Origin: Rhopalosiphum padi
Lineage: Eukaryota > Arthropoda > Insecta > Hemiptera > Aphididae
Direction of reading: 5' to 3'
Length of the DNA: 64,000 nt
Assembly (NCBI RefSeq): GCF_020882245.1
Contig: NC_083598.1
Span: 55,403,858 to 55,467,857, forward strand
Positions 37,690 to 49,520 of the stretch are shown one piece after another (within the stretch, counting starts at the first letter, position 1; each line of letters opens with the position of its first letter). The notes under the pieces are model-generated. The model was not told the DNA's origin, made no database searches, and saw only the letters and a list, made by a program, of their open reading frames with translations. A program made the translations under genes and the position numbers.

Positions 37690-38550
37690 ATATATATCAT
37701 GCCCATCGGAATTAACGTATCGTCGTCGTCGGCGACGACGGTGTGTTAGAGCACGTCGTAGTATTTAAATTTCGCCGAGTATAATACACAAAACAGACGG
37801 CAATTTCTGAAGTGCAGGTCGTAAATCGCCACGAGCGGAAATAACGGGGTAAGTGAATAATCGCCGACACAACGACGACGATAATATTATCCAGGTGACC
37901 CTCCCTCCTATGAATTTCGTGTGCGGCGTTGTGCGAAAACCGCGTACGGTAATTTACCACCACCGCGCGCCAAGACGTTACACTGACCGTGCAAATGAAG
38001 ATTAACAATGGGTCCACCCCCGCACACACAAATGCATACACAGGAACAAACCATTTCGTTAGGGATACCTACGCCACGGCGAGGAAGAGGTAGCGATGTA
38101 AACAGGAAATCCGGTTCTTATGTACTCCGTGTGTAGTATAGTAATGGGTATGAGCTGCGCATATAGTGCAGTTTGCAGGGTACTGGGTAGGTATGGACCG
38201 TGAGAAAGTCACCGTCGTACATTATTATTATTCGATACGACGTCACCGCGCACTGTTCCGCATTGTGTTGCATTATTTTTGTTACTATTATTATTATTAT
38301 TATTATTACTATTATTATCATTATAATCACCAAGTATAATACGCCCGAATTCATACACGGGATCACCACACACATTTGGCTCGTGTGATGAGAGGTTAAA
38401 TAGGTCCTTGGGTCGACCGATGTCGGGCCGCACGCGGGACTCACTGCAGTGCTGTGGTCCTGTAACCATCAGCTCGTGTCCCGCACAAGGGGCACATGCC
38501 CACACACTTGTTGTGTGCTCTGCGATATTGCCATTGTACAAGGTGCAATG
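37690..38550. promoter_or_regulatory. GC-richer island with trinucleotide repeats
   Basis: CpG-rich words (CGTCGTCGTCGGCGACGACG at 37720-37740) and a (TTA)n tract at 38285-38318. Overlapping frames of about 108 codons on the minus strand (38118-38444, 38209-38541) partly translate the TTA repeat as Ile or Asn runs. The non-repeat part of 38209-38541 is discussed in the findings. Regulatory function is inferred from composition. Confidence 0.3.
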
Positions 38551-39939
38551 CGTATTATAATATGCAATATATTCAATTATGCTGCATAAGTATTATTAAT
38601 AAATATACGGGAAAAATTGGTACGATCTGGTGTATACTGACAAAGGGTTTAATTATGCGTCTAATGACCCGATCGATATATTGATATCAGCCATGAAACG
38701 ACCGCAATTCATTTATTTTATTTTTATTATTATTTAACCTTTTTTAGTCTAATAAATTATATTTACAACGTATAGCATAGCTCAAAAGTTATATTCGCAG
38801 GATGATTAATTGATCCTTTTTTAATACCTAGTAATCTTTTGCGAATTATATGTTATTATTAAATTGTAAAATTTTTTTATTGTTATACATAAATTTTAAA
38901 TATTTGTTTAGGACATTTTAAATACAATTATGGAGTTGGTTTTTGACATAAAATAAATTAAATTTTTTTTTTAATTAAAAAAAATAGTTCGTAAAAACAA
39001 AGCAGTGGATATATTTTATTATAAAATGTTTAATCGATTAACGTGGTTGTTCAAACTATACGTTTATATAAAATTGAAACGTGTCTACAAATTATGTAAC
39101 ATTTAGTATACACATTAAACACAACTAAACAGTATATTGATACAATAGAGATATTGTGTCAAATAATTTTATTTAAACACAATTTCTAAAAAAAAAAATT
39201 ATTATTATTTCAACATAAGTATATGTTAAATATTTTCTTTTTTTGCTATGATAAATTATAATACGAGTACTATTAATATATTAATATTGTGTTAATAACC
39301 TAATGCGTACTATATAGGTTGTACGTTTATTTTGTATTTTAAGATTTATTTTTTGAACTCTGGTTTGAACGTTTTGCTTACTTAAGAACTAATAAACTAA
39401 TTGAGATTAACTCGATAATATTTTTATGTCTTATTGTTATTATTATAATGTAGTATTACGTACAAATAAATCTATTGATTTGAGGTAGGTATAGAAAGTT
39501 TTAATAATAATAATTATACATGTACCTGTATAATTGTTTTATAATTAATATATTATTCCCGTTTATTTTTTTATTTTTTAATAAAATACTTAAAAAGCTA
39601 TTATTTCATTACATACATACATACTTATATATGCATATATATATATATATATACAACATACCTATATTTTGTGTAACTCTTGTTTAAATCTAACAACAAA
39701 TCGTTGAATTGCATGGTCCAATTATATTTTGCAAGTAGGCATATCGTACATGTAACAACCATATTATAAAACCGTATAGGTAAGCCTATATTCATATATA
39801 ATATGTGCCCACATTTCTTCTGGGTTGCTTCTAACATTATTATACTACGTTGAGACTTGAAAAGGGTGTTACTGTTTATGGTTCTATATGTGTAACGTTA
39901 TTTTGATTTTTTGTTGTTGTCACTGGCACATACCTAAAA
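38551..39939. other. AT-rich non-coding stretch
   Basis: AT-rich with TA and TAC microsatellite patches near 39610-39652. No gene supported. Confidence 0.6.
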
Positions 39940-40915
39940 AACGGTCATAACGGACGGCACTTGCAAGCGGCGGCGGCTAAGGTATAGGTGCACATACCGG
40001 TTTGAGAGGCTGCAGCCCGAGAGCGTGGGAGAGTTACCGGGCGCCTTTGTTTTGCATACGGCGACGGCCTCGTCGTTCAAGATTTATGCTAATGTCTTCC
40101 GCCCACGCGGCCGAAAAACCCTTTCTCGTCTGACGGTTTATCAGTACGATTTTTCAAATAATTTTTTTTTTTAATCCGACGAAATTCGAAATGCGCACAT
40201 AGGTATATGTAAGTATTGTTATATTTTATTAAGCGCGGACGGCAGCGATCCTCTTTCCGCGTGTTCGTGTGCGTGATATATGCACATTATTCTATATATA
40301 TATATATATACCTATATAATATATTATAAGCACCCATAGGGAATCCGCTCGCGGTATATGGCCGACCCAGCAACAACAATAATGGCTGTTGTGCCGGGTC
40401 GGCGGCGGGGGCGGACGATGAGGGGAAAAAAATAATTTTTTTCGGGGGTGACACCCCAACGTTGGATTCGCGACCCCCGCGCCCGACCCGCCGACCGCGG
40501 CCTCCGTGCATATATATATCGCGCTGCTAACACCGCCGCCGCCTCGCCATCAGTTCGTCCGAAATCGATTAGTCCGGCAGTGGATTGACGTGATGGCCAG
40601 TAATAGTGTGTGTGTGTGTGTGTGTACATTTAAAGCTCTCTTGTACACCCTATATATACACACACACACACATATATATATATACAACGCTTTTGCCTAG
40701 GACGATAAATCCCGCGTATAGACCCTGTCATGTGTGTGTTTGTGTTTGCGTGTGCATTAGCCGCGCGGAAGTCGAATGGTCTAGTATAGTCATCGTCTAT
40801 TCCAAAAATGGCCGATCATCATGCACTTCCATCCCCTCACCGCTGCCCACATCGCAGCCGGCAAATGAGCTCTATTCCGCGGTAAAACTACGGGATACAA
40901 CGAGCGCATCATAGT
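39940..40915. promoter_or_regulatory. CpG-rich island with octamer-like motifs
   Basis: A dense CpG block. TTTGCATA at 40051-40058 and ATGCTAAT at 40086-40093 are near matches to the POU octamer ATGCAAAT, 35 bp apart in a GC-rich context. (TG)n at 40605-40624 and (CA)n near 40660 follow. Open frames of up to 102 codons overlap on both strands and read as repeat translations. Confidence 0.35.
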
Positions 40916-42200
40916 CCTATACATTATTATTATTACTATTATTATTATATTACCTCGCCACGCGTATTATTAATTCCTAGTAAAATATTATATTATAATA
41001 TATATAAGGGACAGGGCTTATACGTGTAATTATACGCGTTCGGGTTGGGGTCCGTTCGTGGGTCAAGTAAACGACTCGTATGCCTACATTATTATAACAA
41101 TATACCGAACGCGTAAGCGGCCCGAGAGCGCTGAATAATGATATTATTGCGAGAGTTACGCACAATATCGCAGTGCGGTCCGAATGTAATCGAACGAGTG
41201 GGCGTCACTCGGATACGGTCCGAACAGCATCGGCAACCTTTCTACATTTCGTTTTCAAATCCCGATTTCGCGGTGTGCTATTATAGTTGAGACGTTATAT
41301 TATTTCGATCGTTTTCGGCGGTCGGAAAAACCAAACGGATGTCCCGCAATAACCGTGTCAACGCGCTATACGCGTATTTCGATGTAAACGAGTCGACGAC
41401 ATTCGGCGGGAAATTCGATTTGCGACTGGGCTACCTGCGTAGTCGGAGAGGGTCGCAATCGGCCACACGCGTGTACCCCTTTCCCGTTACACAATAGTCG
41501 CGTTCCGCCGACGTGTACGCGCATTGTACGCGGACGGGGCAACATCGTTATTATATATTATTATATATATGGTCGACGAAGAGTCCGTCCTGTCCGCGTG
41601 TGTACCACCGTCGCAGTGGCGCGTGATACGCGGGGACGGATAATATAATAGTATAAGACACCCCAAGCCGACGGCGACGACGACCACCCCTTTCGCGTCA
41701 CTAGGACACTGGGTCACTTATACGCGTCTACGGCACACAATGTATAACACGCACACACACCGTATTGCAATACAATAAGGTTCACGGGTCACGGGGCCGC
41801 GTGTCCCGGGACCATTCATAAGACCCCCGGCACGGGTCACCCTCCCCGAGGCTGCTGCCACTGCCGGCCCAGGTGTGGCGCGTCGTGTCTGCGGCGGAGT
41901 CGGTGCAGCAGCATCGTCCGCGTGCCTATGCCGCGTTATATTATTATGTAATGAGGTAGCGCCGCTGTAACCGGTTTATTCGGCGGACGGCCGAGGCACG
42001 CGATGCTGTGTGGTGCACGCAGCGATTTATAAATCACCGGGTATGACAGTGTCGCAATAACGACATAGTCTTCGGACAGACTAGATGCGAGAGTAGAGAT
42101 TTCAACAGTTGTGCGAATTCGAATTATTGTTGACATTGACACCCGAGAAGAACTACCCCCGCACAGTGTTGTGGTACTATAACGGTACGTGTACGCCTAA
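40916..42200. promoter_or_regulatory. CpG-rich island, second part
   Basis: High CpG density from 41000 to 41940 with many CGCG and TCG words, typical of an unmethylated promoter-type region. A 52-codon frame starting MSRNNRVNALYAYFDVN occupies 41339-41497 on the plus strand, but has a poor start context. Frames on the minus strand overlap elsewhere. No TATA/initiator pair is convincing. Confidence 0.35.
41339..41497 (+). CDS. Doubtful 52-residue small frame
   Basis: ATG at 41339 to TAG at 41495-41497, balanced composition, ending RVYPFPVTQ. The region is stop-poor, so a frame of this length is expected fairly often. No family is recognised. Confidence 0.12.
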   Translation: MSRNNRVNALYAYFDVNESTTFGGKFDLRLGYLRSRRGSQSATRVYPFPVTQ

Positions 42201-43110
42201 TTTATACACATAGAATACCGGCTATTACTTATTTTTAATATTTTATTCGTTTGTGTGTTGATATGTGATTATTGCTTATGCGATCGATCGAACATTTCAA
42301 CACGACTACAGGATTGTGAAATGCCAGTATATAAGAACTTTCTGTAAACGCAGTGATTAACTGAGCATGCCACTCCTTCATTTTTAAGTTATACGCCTAG
42401 TCAAAATGTCGTTTTAAGAAAATTTTAACATACTTATATAGACCATATTTTAAAGTTATTTAGATTTTTTGTACTATTTAAGAAGAGGTTAGTGGAGATA
42501 CAATCGAGAAACACCCTTTTCCACTATAAATTATTTAGTGAATAATTTTTCTTAAAATTTTGACGTAACATACTTGAACCAAGTCGGTTTTGAGATTATT
42601 AGTTTTGTGAACTGATAAAAGATTTGGAAAATATGAGAGTTGTAGCGATTCGAAAGTATTAGAAATCAATATTATATATTAATCTGTGAAAATGGTAAAA
42701 GTGAAATGAATACTAGTTCCAATTTTACATCTATTTTTTTTTTTTTTTGTAAAACCATTTTAATAACTATTTTAAGCATTTTAACTGAAAAATTACTGGT
42801 TCGAATTATCTATTTTACAATAAAAATGGAGTTTTTATCACTACATGATATTGCATATACATAACTAAAAAAAAAAAAAAACCAAACATTTAAAAATGTG
42901 ATATAAGAGTACCTAATTATTATTCAGAAACTTCACGAAATCGGAAATTGAAAAAATTCGTTTTCAAAATAAAAAATTGAGATTTACCGTACTTTGTGAA
43001 TCGTCCTGCATATATGTATTACATAATATCATAGGTATGCCGGGAATTGTAACATCGCTACAGAACATTATATTGATACGATTTTATAGAAAAATAAAAA
43101 CTCGTAGGTA
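42201..43110. repeat. AT-rich gap with a probable decayed repeat
   Basis: The segment from about 42770 to 43010 has TTACTGGTTCGAATT, close to ACTAGTTCGAATT at 50466-50478. It ends near GTGAATCGTCCTGCATAT, whose reverse complement resembles the family terminus ATACAGGGTGATTCAC. I infer an old copy of that family; the left edge is unclear. Poly-A and poly-T tracts lie at 42728-42748 and 42867-42881. Confidence 0.3.
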
Positions 43111-45150
43111 GACGTGATTATTTTATTTCCCACGCGAGATTCTGATTATATACATATATAATACGTGTGCACTGACTGTGTGTGTATATGTATATTACAG
43201 TGGGACTAAATTTTTTTTTTTCATTTATTCTTGTGTTTATCTCGATTACGAACACGACGCGTGTGTATACGTTTTCCAGTTGAAGGCATGCGTTGTATGA
43301 AATAATATTGTAATCGATGGCAAACGAGATTTCGCCGATGTTCGCACCGCGCACGTCAATGAAAAGGCTTGTTTTTCGTTTTCTTTACAATATACACAAA
43401 CGTACCTATATACCTACTTAATGAAGTCGTACGCGCCGCTGTCGCCGCCACCGTTGTCGGGCCGACTGCTCTCGCGATTACGATCGGTCGCAATATCGTG
43501 ACACCGGAGAATCGCACGACAGTGCTCGGCGGACGGACCGGCGCGGCGGCGGTTCGATTAGCATTTCGCTGGGTGCGACGCGTGCGTTTCCTTCGTATAA
43601 TAATAATAATAATAATATGTATATTATTATATTAATATAGCTGTTGTAGTGTGGCCGTATTATAGGTATACCTGCACATTACAATATACGTATTCATCCG
43701 ATGTTCACGCGATAACAGGACCGCCGCCGCCGCCCCGCCGCCGCCACCGCCGACATCCTCATTTAATTTAATGGAATATTAAAAACGTAATGCCTCTCGA
43801 CAGAAATAATAACCGACACTATACGCGGCTTGCGAGTTTTTTTTCTCTCTGCGCCCATACAATATACGTATCGTACGAATACATTGTACAGTTGCATTGT
43901 ATCTTGTAACGTCGAAACCACACCACCGTAACACGACGACATTACTGCAGCTACTGCAGCGGCATAACTATACAGTGTTATGCACGGCGGGTACCGAATG
44001 ATACCGATGTACCGATGATTTATATTATTTTACCGTACGATGATGTACGCCGAACTGTATAGCCGTCTTCGATGTCAACTCCGTCCGCGTGACATACGAT
44101 ATTTTTATAGCAATGCATTACCTATAATATAGTGCACCAATGCGTGTACGTTTTCGTCATTATAACACATTAGTCACTTTATATCCACAGAGATATTAAC
44201 GACTTAATGATAATTTGCAATAATAACAGCGATATGCGCATAATCTAACGATCGAACTGCACGATAAACCGTTAGTCGTATAATATACCGAACTCGACCA
44301 ACCCCGTGTACAGAGAGGTATATATATATATATATATCTACATATTTATACGTAACGTTATAATAATATAAAATAATGGGCAATATTTCGTTGACGAACC
44401 TGCGCGTAACGTCAGCATATCGGTATTTGGCCGTTTTTTTTTTTTTTTTTTATTATTACTTTTTAAATTTCTCCCCGTTTTCGAACTGTGCGTGAGGTTT
44501 TTTTTTATTATAATTTCTATCTCTCTCTCTCTCGCTCTGTATCTCTCCCGTCGCGCTATGTCTGCGTATACCAAAATAATATAGGGGTTCCATTCGGACG
44601 CGTGCAGTGGGGTTGAAGTAGTGTGCGAGTGTGTTTTGCGATGGACAGGGAATGAAGGGATAGTGGATCAAGGCGCGGGGGACGGTGGAGGTGGCGTGGG
44701 TGGTCGCACGGTTTTGCAAAATGTTTTGCAACCGATGGACAGGGGTGCTGGTGCGGGGGTGGTGAAATGCTGTATGACGACCGGGTGGAGGGCTGAGGGG
44801 ATGAAGGAGTAGGTGTTGGTGGCAGTGGTGGTGGGATAGGGTGAGTGGTGTTTTTGAACGACGGGGGGCGAGTGCGGTGGTTACGGGGGGGTCGGTGGTG
44901 TTGTCGGCGGGGGCGGTGGCGGTTCGCTCTAGGTGTAATAGCCGACGAGTCGCCACAGCCTATATGTCTCACGCCGACCGTTCACCGGTTTAAACTACAT
45001 TCGGGACGCACTAGATCAGGTCGACCGATGTGCTTTTTAAATGTGTTTTTTTGTTGTTATTTTACTTTATTTTTAGTTCGGCGTTAGCTATAGTAGGCAC
45101 TTACTCAACGATCGCACTACGCGGAACTTACACCAGTTGAACGCATCGGC
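43111..45150. promoter_or_regulatory. CpG-rich island, third part
   Basis: Includes (CCG)n at about 43722-43752, a (CT)n tract at 44519-44537 that provides GAGAG motifs on the minus strand, and a G-skewed block at 44600-44935. Two minus-strand frames of 166 and 138 codons overlap in different phases across the G-skewed block and read as Pro/His/Thr-rich sequence, which follows from C-rich composition rather than from selection on a protein. Confidence 0.35.
44600..44935 (+). other. G-skewed, quadruplex- and R-loop-prone block
   Basis: The plus strand is strongly G-rich and C-poor over more than 300 bp, with runs such as GGGGGG at about 44863-44868, GGGGGGG at about 44885-44891 and GGGGGCGGTGGCGG at about 44912-44925. 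Such strand asymmetry next to a CpG-rich promoter-type region favours G-quadruplexes and R-loops. It also explains why the complementary strand lacks stop codons. Confidence 0.5.
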
Positions 45151-47251
45151 GAGTTTTCACTACTACGGTGGTTTTTATTTTTATTTTTATTTTATTATTT
45201 ATATTATTATTATTATTATTATTTTTTTAAGTTTTCTTTTATACTTTTATTTTTTTTTTGTTTTTATTTGTTTCTTACGTTGAAAAGTGTCACCAAAAAG
45301 TGCCATCCGGATTTTATACCAGCCTATAAAGTTAGTAATACAATTTGTATAATATTATTATTATTAGGTATAACATTTATTATTTTTTATTTATAATACA
45401 TATGTATTCTTTACAGAATATTAAATTTTTATGCTTTGCATGATTTCAAACAATAGTATTATAAGAACGAATTTATTTATTAGTTCTCGTAGTTTCCTAC
45501 GATTAAATTTAAAACTAATTCAATATAAAGTATAATATATTATAGTTATAATAGTATGAATTTGTTATGCTATTTTTTAAATTACAAATTTTACATGCAT
45601 TTGTTTCAAACTTAGATATTATTTGTTTTTGATTAATTGTTTAGATGTAGAATATTAGTCTCTTCACCATTACTTAAATTTATTACTAATTCATAAATGT
45701 CTTAAGCTGTGTTTCAATTATTTTTTTATTAAGTTAAAAACTCAAAATAAATTAATATCGCAATTTAAATTTACTTATTTTATTTTTATCTTGAAGTATA
45801 ACATTTATTGGGGAATTAATTCTCAGTTATTAAGATAATTCTTTATTAAAATGAATCCCACTTTATACATTAAACTACCCAAACAAACAATTAATTTTTA
45901 GATGGCTTTAATTCGACACCTGATTTATAAATTTTTAATAATATGTAATTTGATACACATTTTAATATATTAAGCGATTTAAAAACTATATCACCGTGTA
46001 AGCACACTACGTAGGATATTTAATTTTATAGGTAGGTCGTAAGTACATATAAATACATAGCCTGCTTAGTTTAATTACCAGAGCGCCCTGATTTGTCTTG
46101 GATAAATCTCTAAAATCCACCCACTCACTTTTTTTTAAATTTTACCATAGAAAACTTTAATCTAATTTCAACTTTACCTTATCAATTAATATTCCCCCAG
46201 CTTCATATCTCGCCCAGATCACCGAAATTGAACTGGTGCCGTAACTTAAACATTTTTATTATTTGAAACCATTAGATGTTTCATTTGTGTGACTTCCTTT
46301 TATGTGTTTTCTTGATTTTCATTACTTTGATACTTTTCATTGTAAATAAATTACTTTTTTTTCATTACTTTTACTAAACATTGTAATTTTTCAAAAATAA
46401 ATTATTTTAAATTTTAAACAGAAAATTTGTATAAAATATGTATGCAACTTTTGATATGAAAGTTTAGAATTTTAGAAAAAAAATAACATCAATATATTAT
46501 TTAAGAATCAAATAGTCCAATGGCATAAATTAATATTTTCAAAAAATATTTTATTTTTTATATTTAAAATTATATTTTATGATATTCTTAACCTTAAGTA
46601 AGAATATACCATTGTTTTAAAACTATAAAACTTAATAATCGTGGTTGGTATTACAAGTTACAAATATATCCTTGTATAAAATACTTTTAATTGTTATGCT
46701 TAAAATTGTTTAAATTAGTATAAAAATTATAATTGTTATACTAAAAAAATGTATTTTTTTAGAAATTAATTTAATTTATTTCGCGTTATTACTAAATCAG
46801 TGGGTTTATAAGACTTTTTAAATAACAGATACTCGAATAAAAAATTATTAATAAGCAAAGGTTTTTTTAAACATTATAACTTAACCCTTTATTCAAAAAC
46901 TGTAAATAGGTACCTACCATAAATACAATTAACTTAAATCACTAAATTTGTGTACACAGGCCTCGTGTTAAGCATTTAAATAACTAACTACATTTATCTC
47001 AACAAAGATACAGTTTTATGACTACCTGCTTTAGGTTTAGAATAAATCTAAAAAAAATTAAGCAATTTGTCCTTTATAATTTCTTTTTTGTTTGTGGAGA
47101 TATTACTTAGAAAATTGAAAAATTACTTTTACATAGTATCAATAAATAATATTAATAGTTAGGTAGATAATTTTTGCTATTTACGTGTTTAAAGGTTCTG
47201 CATGAAACTTAAGTATATAATAATATAATTGATAATAATTAATAATTATAA
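45151..47251. other. AT-rich non-coding stretch
   Basis: T-rich start with (TTA)n at 45202-45222, then featureless AT-rich DNA. No supported gene. Confidence 0.6.
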
Positions 47252-47686
47252 TTAGGGAACGGATTTAAATTTTGTAAAAAAAAAAATGCTCTTAAAATTA
47301 TTTTTAACACTAAAAAAATTTGTTTAATTTTTAAATTTTTATTCTTAGGTATTAATTATTTGTATAATTTTCATTATCTTCTAATTCTCCTATGTTATTT
47401 TTACACTGAAAATTGTTTCCAAAAAATGAATATACAGTTCAGATACTTAGATTCGTTATACTTTTACCTTTTCTTTCACAATATCACTGTATAATCTGGT
47501 GCTGCTTAATTTTTAACAAATTTTATCAATTCTTATATAAAAATAATTTTAAAACATAAAAAAAAATCACTAAAAATGTCAAAAAATGCAAAATAAAAGT
47601 TGCATTTTTTAATTTCTCAATGAACTTTGTGCTAGAAGGCAATGTTTTTGGAGAAAATGCAATTTGCATTTAAATCCGTTCCTTAT
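47252..47686. mobile_element. 435-bp terminal-inverted-repeat element
   Basis: The left end TTAGGGAACGGATTTAAAT (47252-47270) is mirrored by ATTTAAATCCGTTCCTTA at 47669-47686, a near-perfect inverted repeat of about 18 bp. The interior is AT-rich and non-coding. No clear target duplication is visible, only TA-rich flanks. It is probably a MITE; the block at 2046-2660 looks like a relative. Confidence 0.6.
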
Positions 47687-48312
47687 TATAACTTATAATA
47701 TTGTAAAAAAGAGTATAAAAATATTATTGATCTATCATAGAACCTAATACGATCTTAAGAATCATTGTTTTGATGATATTTATAATGAAATATAATTTCA
47801 ATATAAAATAAAACATTAGTTAATTAGTAGTAAAAACCATTCAAAAACATTCAATCAAAATATTTTTAAATTAATTTATTCAAATTAAATCAAATAATTC
47901 AGAAAATGTCATGTCCATAGGATTATGTTGCATTTTATTTTGAAGAAATATTTTTTATTAATTGTTTATACTAACTACTGCAAACGATAGCATTCAATTT
48001 AATGTTTTTTTGAGATTTTTAGAATACGATATATCCAATCATAAATTCTAGTGTTGTACCTATTAACTTTTTCAGTCCATCTTTCAGACATCAAATCTAA
48101 ATAAATTACCTAATTCGAATAAAAAAAAATTTCCATTAAAAAACTTCTAGCTTTAGTACCATAAAAAATGATATTAACTCGTAGTTATATAAGCTACACA
48201 TTGATATAATATATATATAGTTACTACCAAATAATACATTCAATTTCTTTTATAGTCATATCAATTATTTGTAAAATTAATAAATTTTAAAAATATATAT
48301 GGTAAAACTGTG

Positions 48313-48352
<40 letters not shown>

Positions 48353-48840
48353 GGTACTGCAGGTATTAATAATTTAATCATATTAAATATTACGGAAAAT
48401 CTATTCCGTAATACCTATGTAACTCAATTACATTACAATATTTTATTATCGAGTATTTTTAAAAATATACATATATAGATTATTAATTATGTAATACATT
48501 AATTACAAACCAATTCAAAGTTAATTTATACCACTAAATTTATTCCAGTGAAATTTGTTCGAATGAAACTAAAAATGTTTTCTATTATCATTTATTTAGG
48601 TATAATATATTTTAGGTTTATATATATTATGCATAGAAAATAAAGTATCTTTCCATTATGTTTTATTGAATACACATGCAGTTGTTTTATAATTTGGTCA
48701 TATTTTTATGCACTTTTGAGTATTACATTTATACTTTTATTGATATATAATTAGTTAGAAACTTAAGACATACATTATAATAATACATCAGTTAGAAGTC
48801 ATTTTCGTATACATAATGATTAATTTGTTTAAAATCTAGT
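47687..48840. other. AT-rich non-coding stretch with TA microsatellite and hairpin
   Basis: Contains (TA)n at 48316-48349 and a perfect 10-bp inverted repeat TATTACGGAA/TTCCGTAATA at 48388-48413 with a six-base loop. Nothing else is supported. Confidence 0.6.
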
Positions 48841-49520
48841 TTAAAATTCTCATACCCCAAGCAACTGGGCTTTGCGTCATAATAATATTATTTCCACTTT
48901 TTTCTCCCTAAATGCTGATTGCCAACACGGATTCCCCTGGGATATAATGTTTAATCAATACTATCGCAAACGCGGATATATATATATACATTTTTATTAT
49001 TGTTTTGTGTTTTTTTTTTTTTTTTTTACAACACTAGCGTGGATTCCATTATGAATAATATAGGCGTACATCCGTTATAGGGAATTTCGGTCGAATCAAA
49101 ATGTGTGGAAAAAAACAAACGTCACTGTTTTGGGAACGGGGAGAAACCATCTTTTTTTTTTGTTTTGTTTTATGGCGACACGTGATTAATGGGAACTTTT
49201 TCCACCCACCCCTGGTAAAAAAAAAAATAAAATAATACGCTAGGGTCGATTTTTTGGCGCTTGAAATCCGTCCCCGAATATACGCGTATAATAATAATGG
49301 TAGGTGGAACTAGCGCCGTCAGCCTCACTGTGTGAACAAACAATACTTTTTTTTAACGTGAAATCAATTTTTTTTCGCTGCATTTGAAACGTTCGGTCTA
49401 ATAGGTAATCAGAGTAGTTAATTTTAAAGCCAATCAATAAACACTTTTGGCCACTAATACTACCGTATTATCGAAAAAACGTGTGTCCATCGAATGTGCC
49501 AAATGATTGCATCAGTAGGA
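48841..49520. promoter_or_regulatory. GC-richer island, candidate conserved element
   Basis: Words such as CAACACGGATTCCCCTGGGA, GGCGACACGTGATTAATGGG (E-box CACGTG with a TAAT core) and AGCGCCGTCAGCCTCACTG stand out from AT-rich flanks. Frames at 48872-49054 (+) and 49240-49437 (-) lack splice or start support. Enhancer-like by appearance only. Confidence 0.25.

Noticed and set aside
42795..42810. GGTTCGAATT, similar to a tRNA internal B box
   Set aside because: No matching A box or cloverleaf around it; the word recurs in a dispersed repeat (also near 50470).
44456..44956. 166-codon minus-strand Pro/His/Thr-rich frame, with a 138-codon frame in another phase
   Set aside because: Both phases stay open because the minus strand is C-rich and G-poor; the reading is low-complexity and not constrained to one phase.
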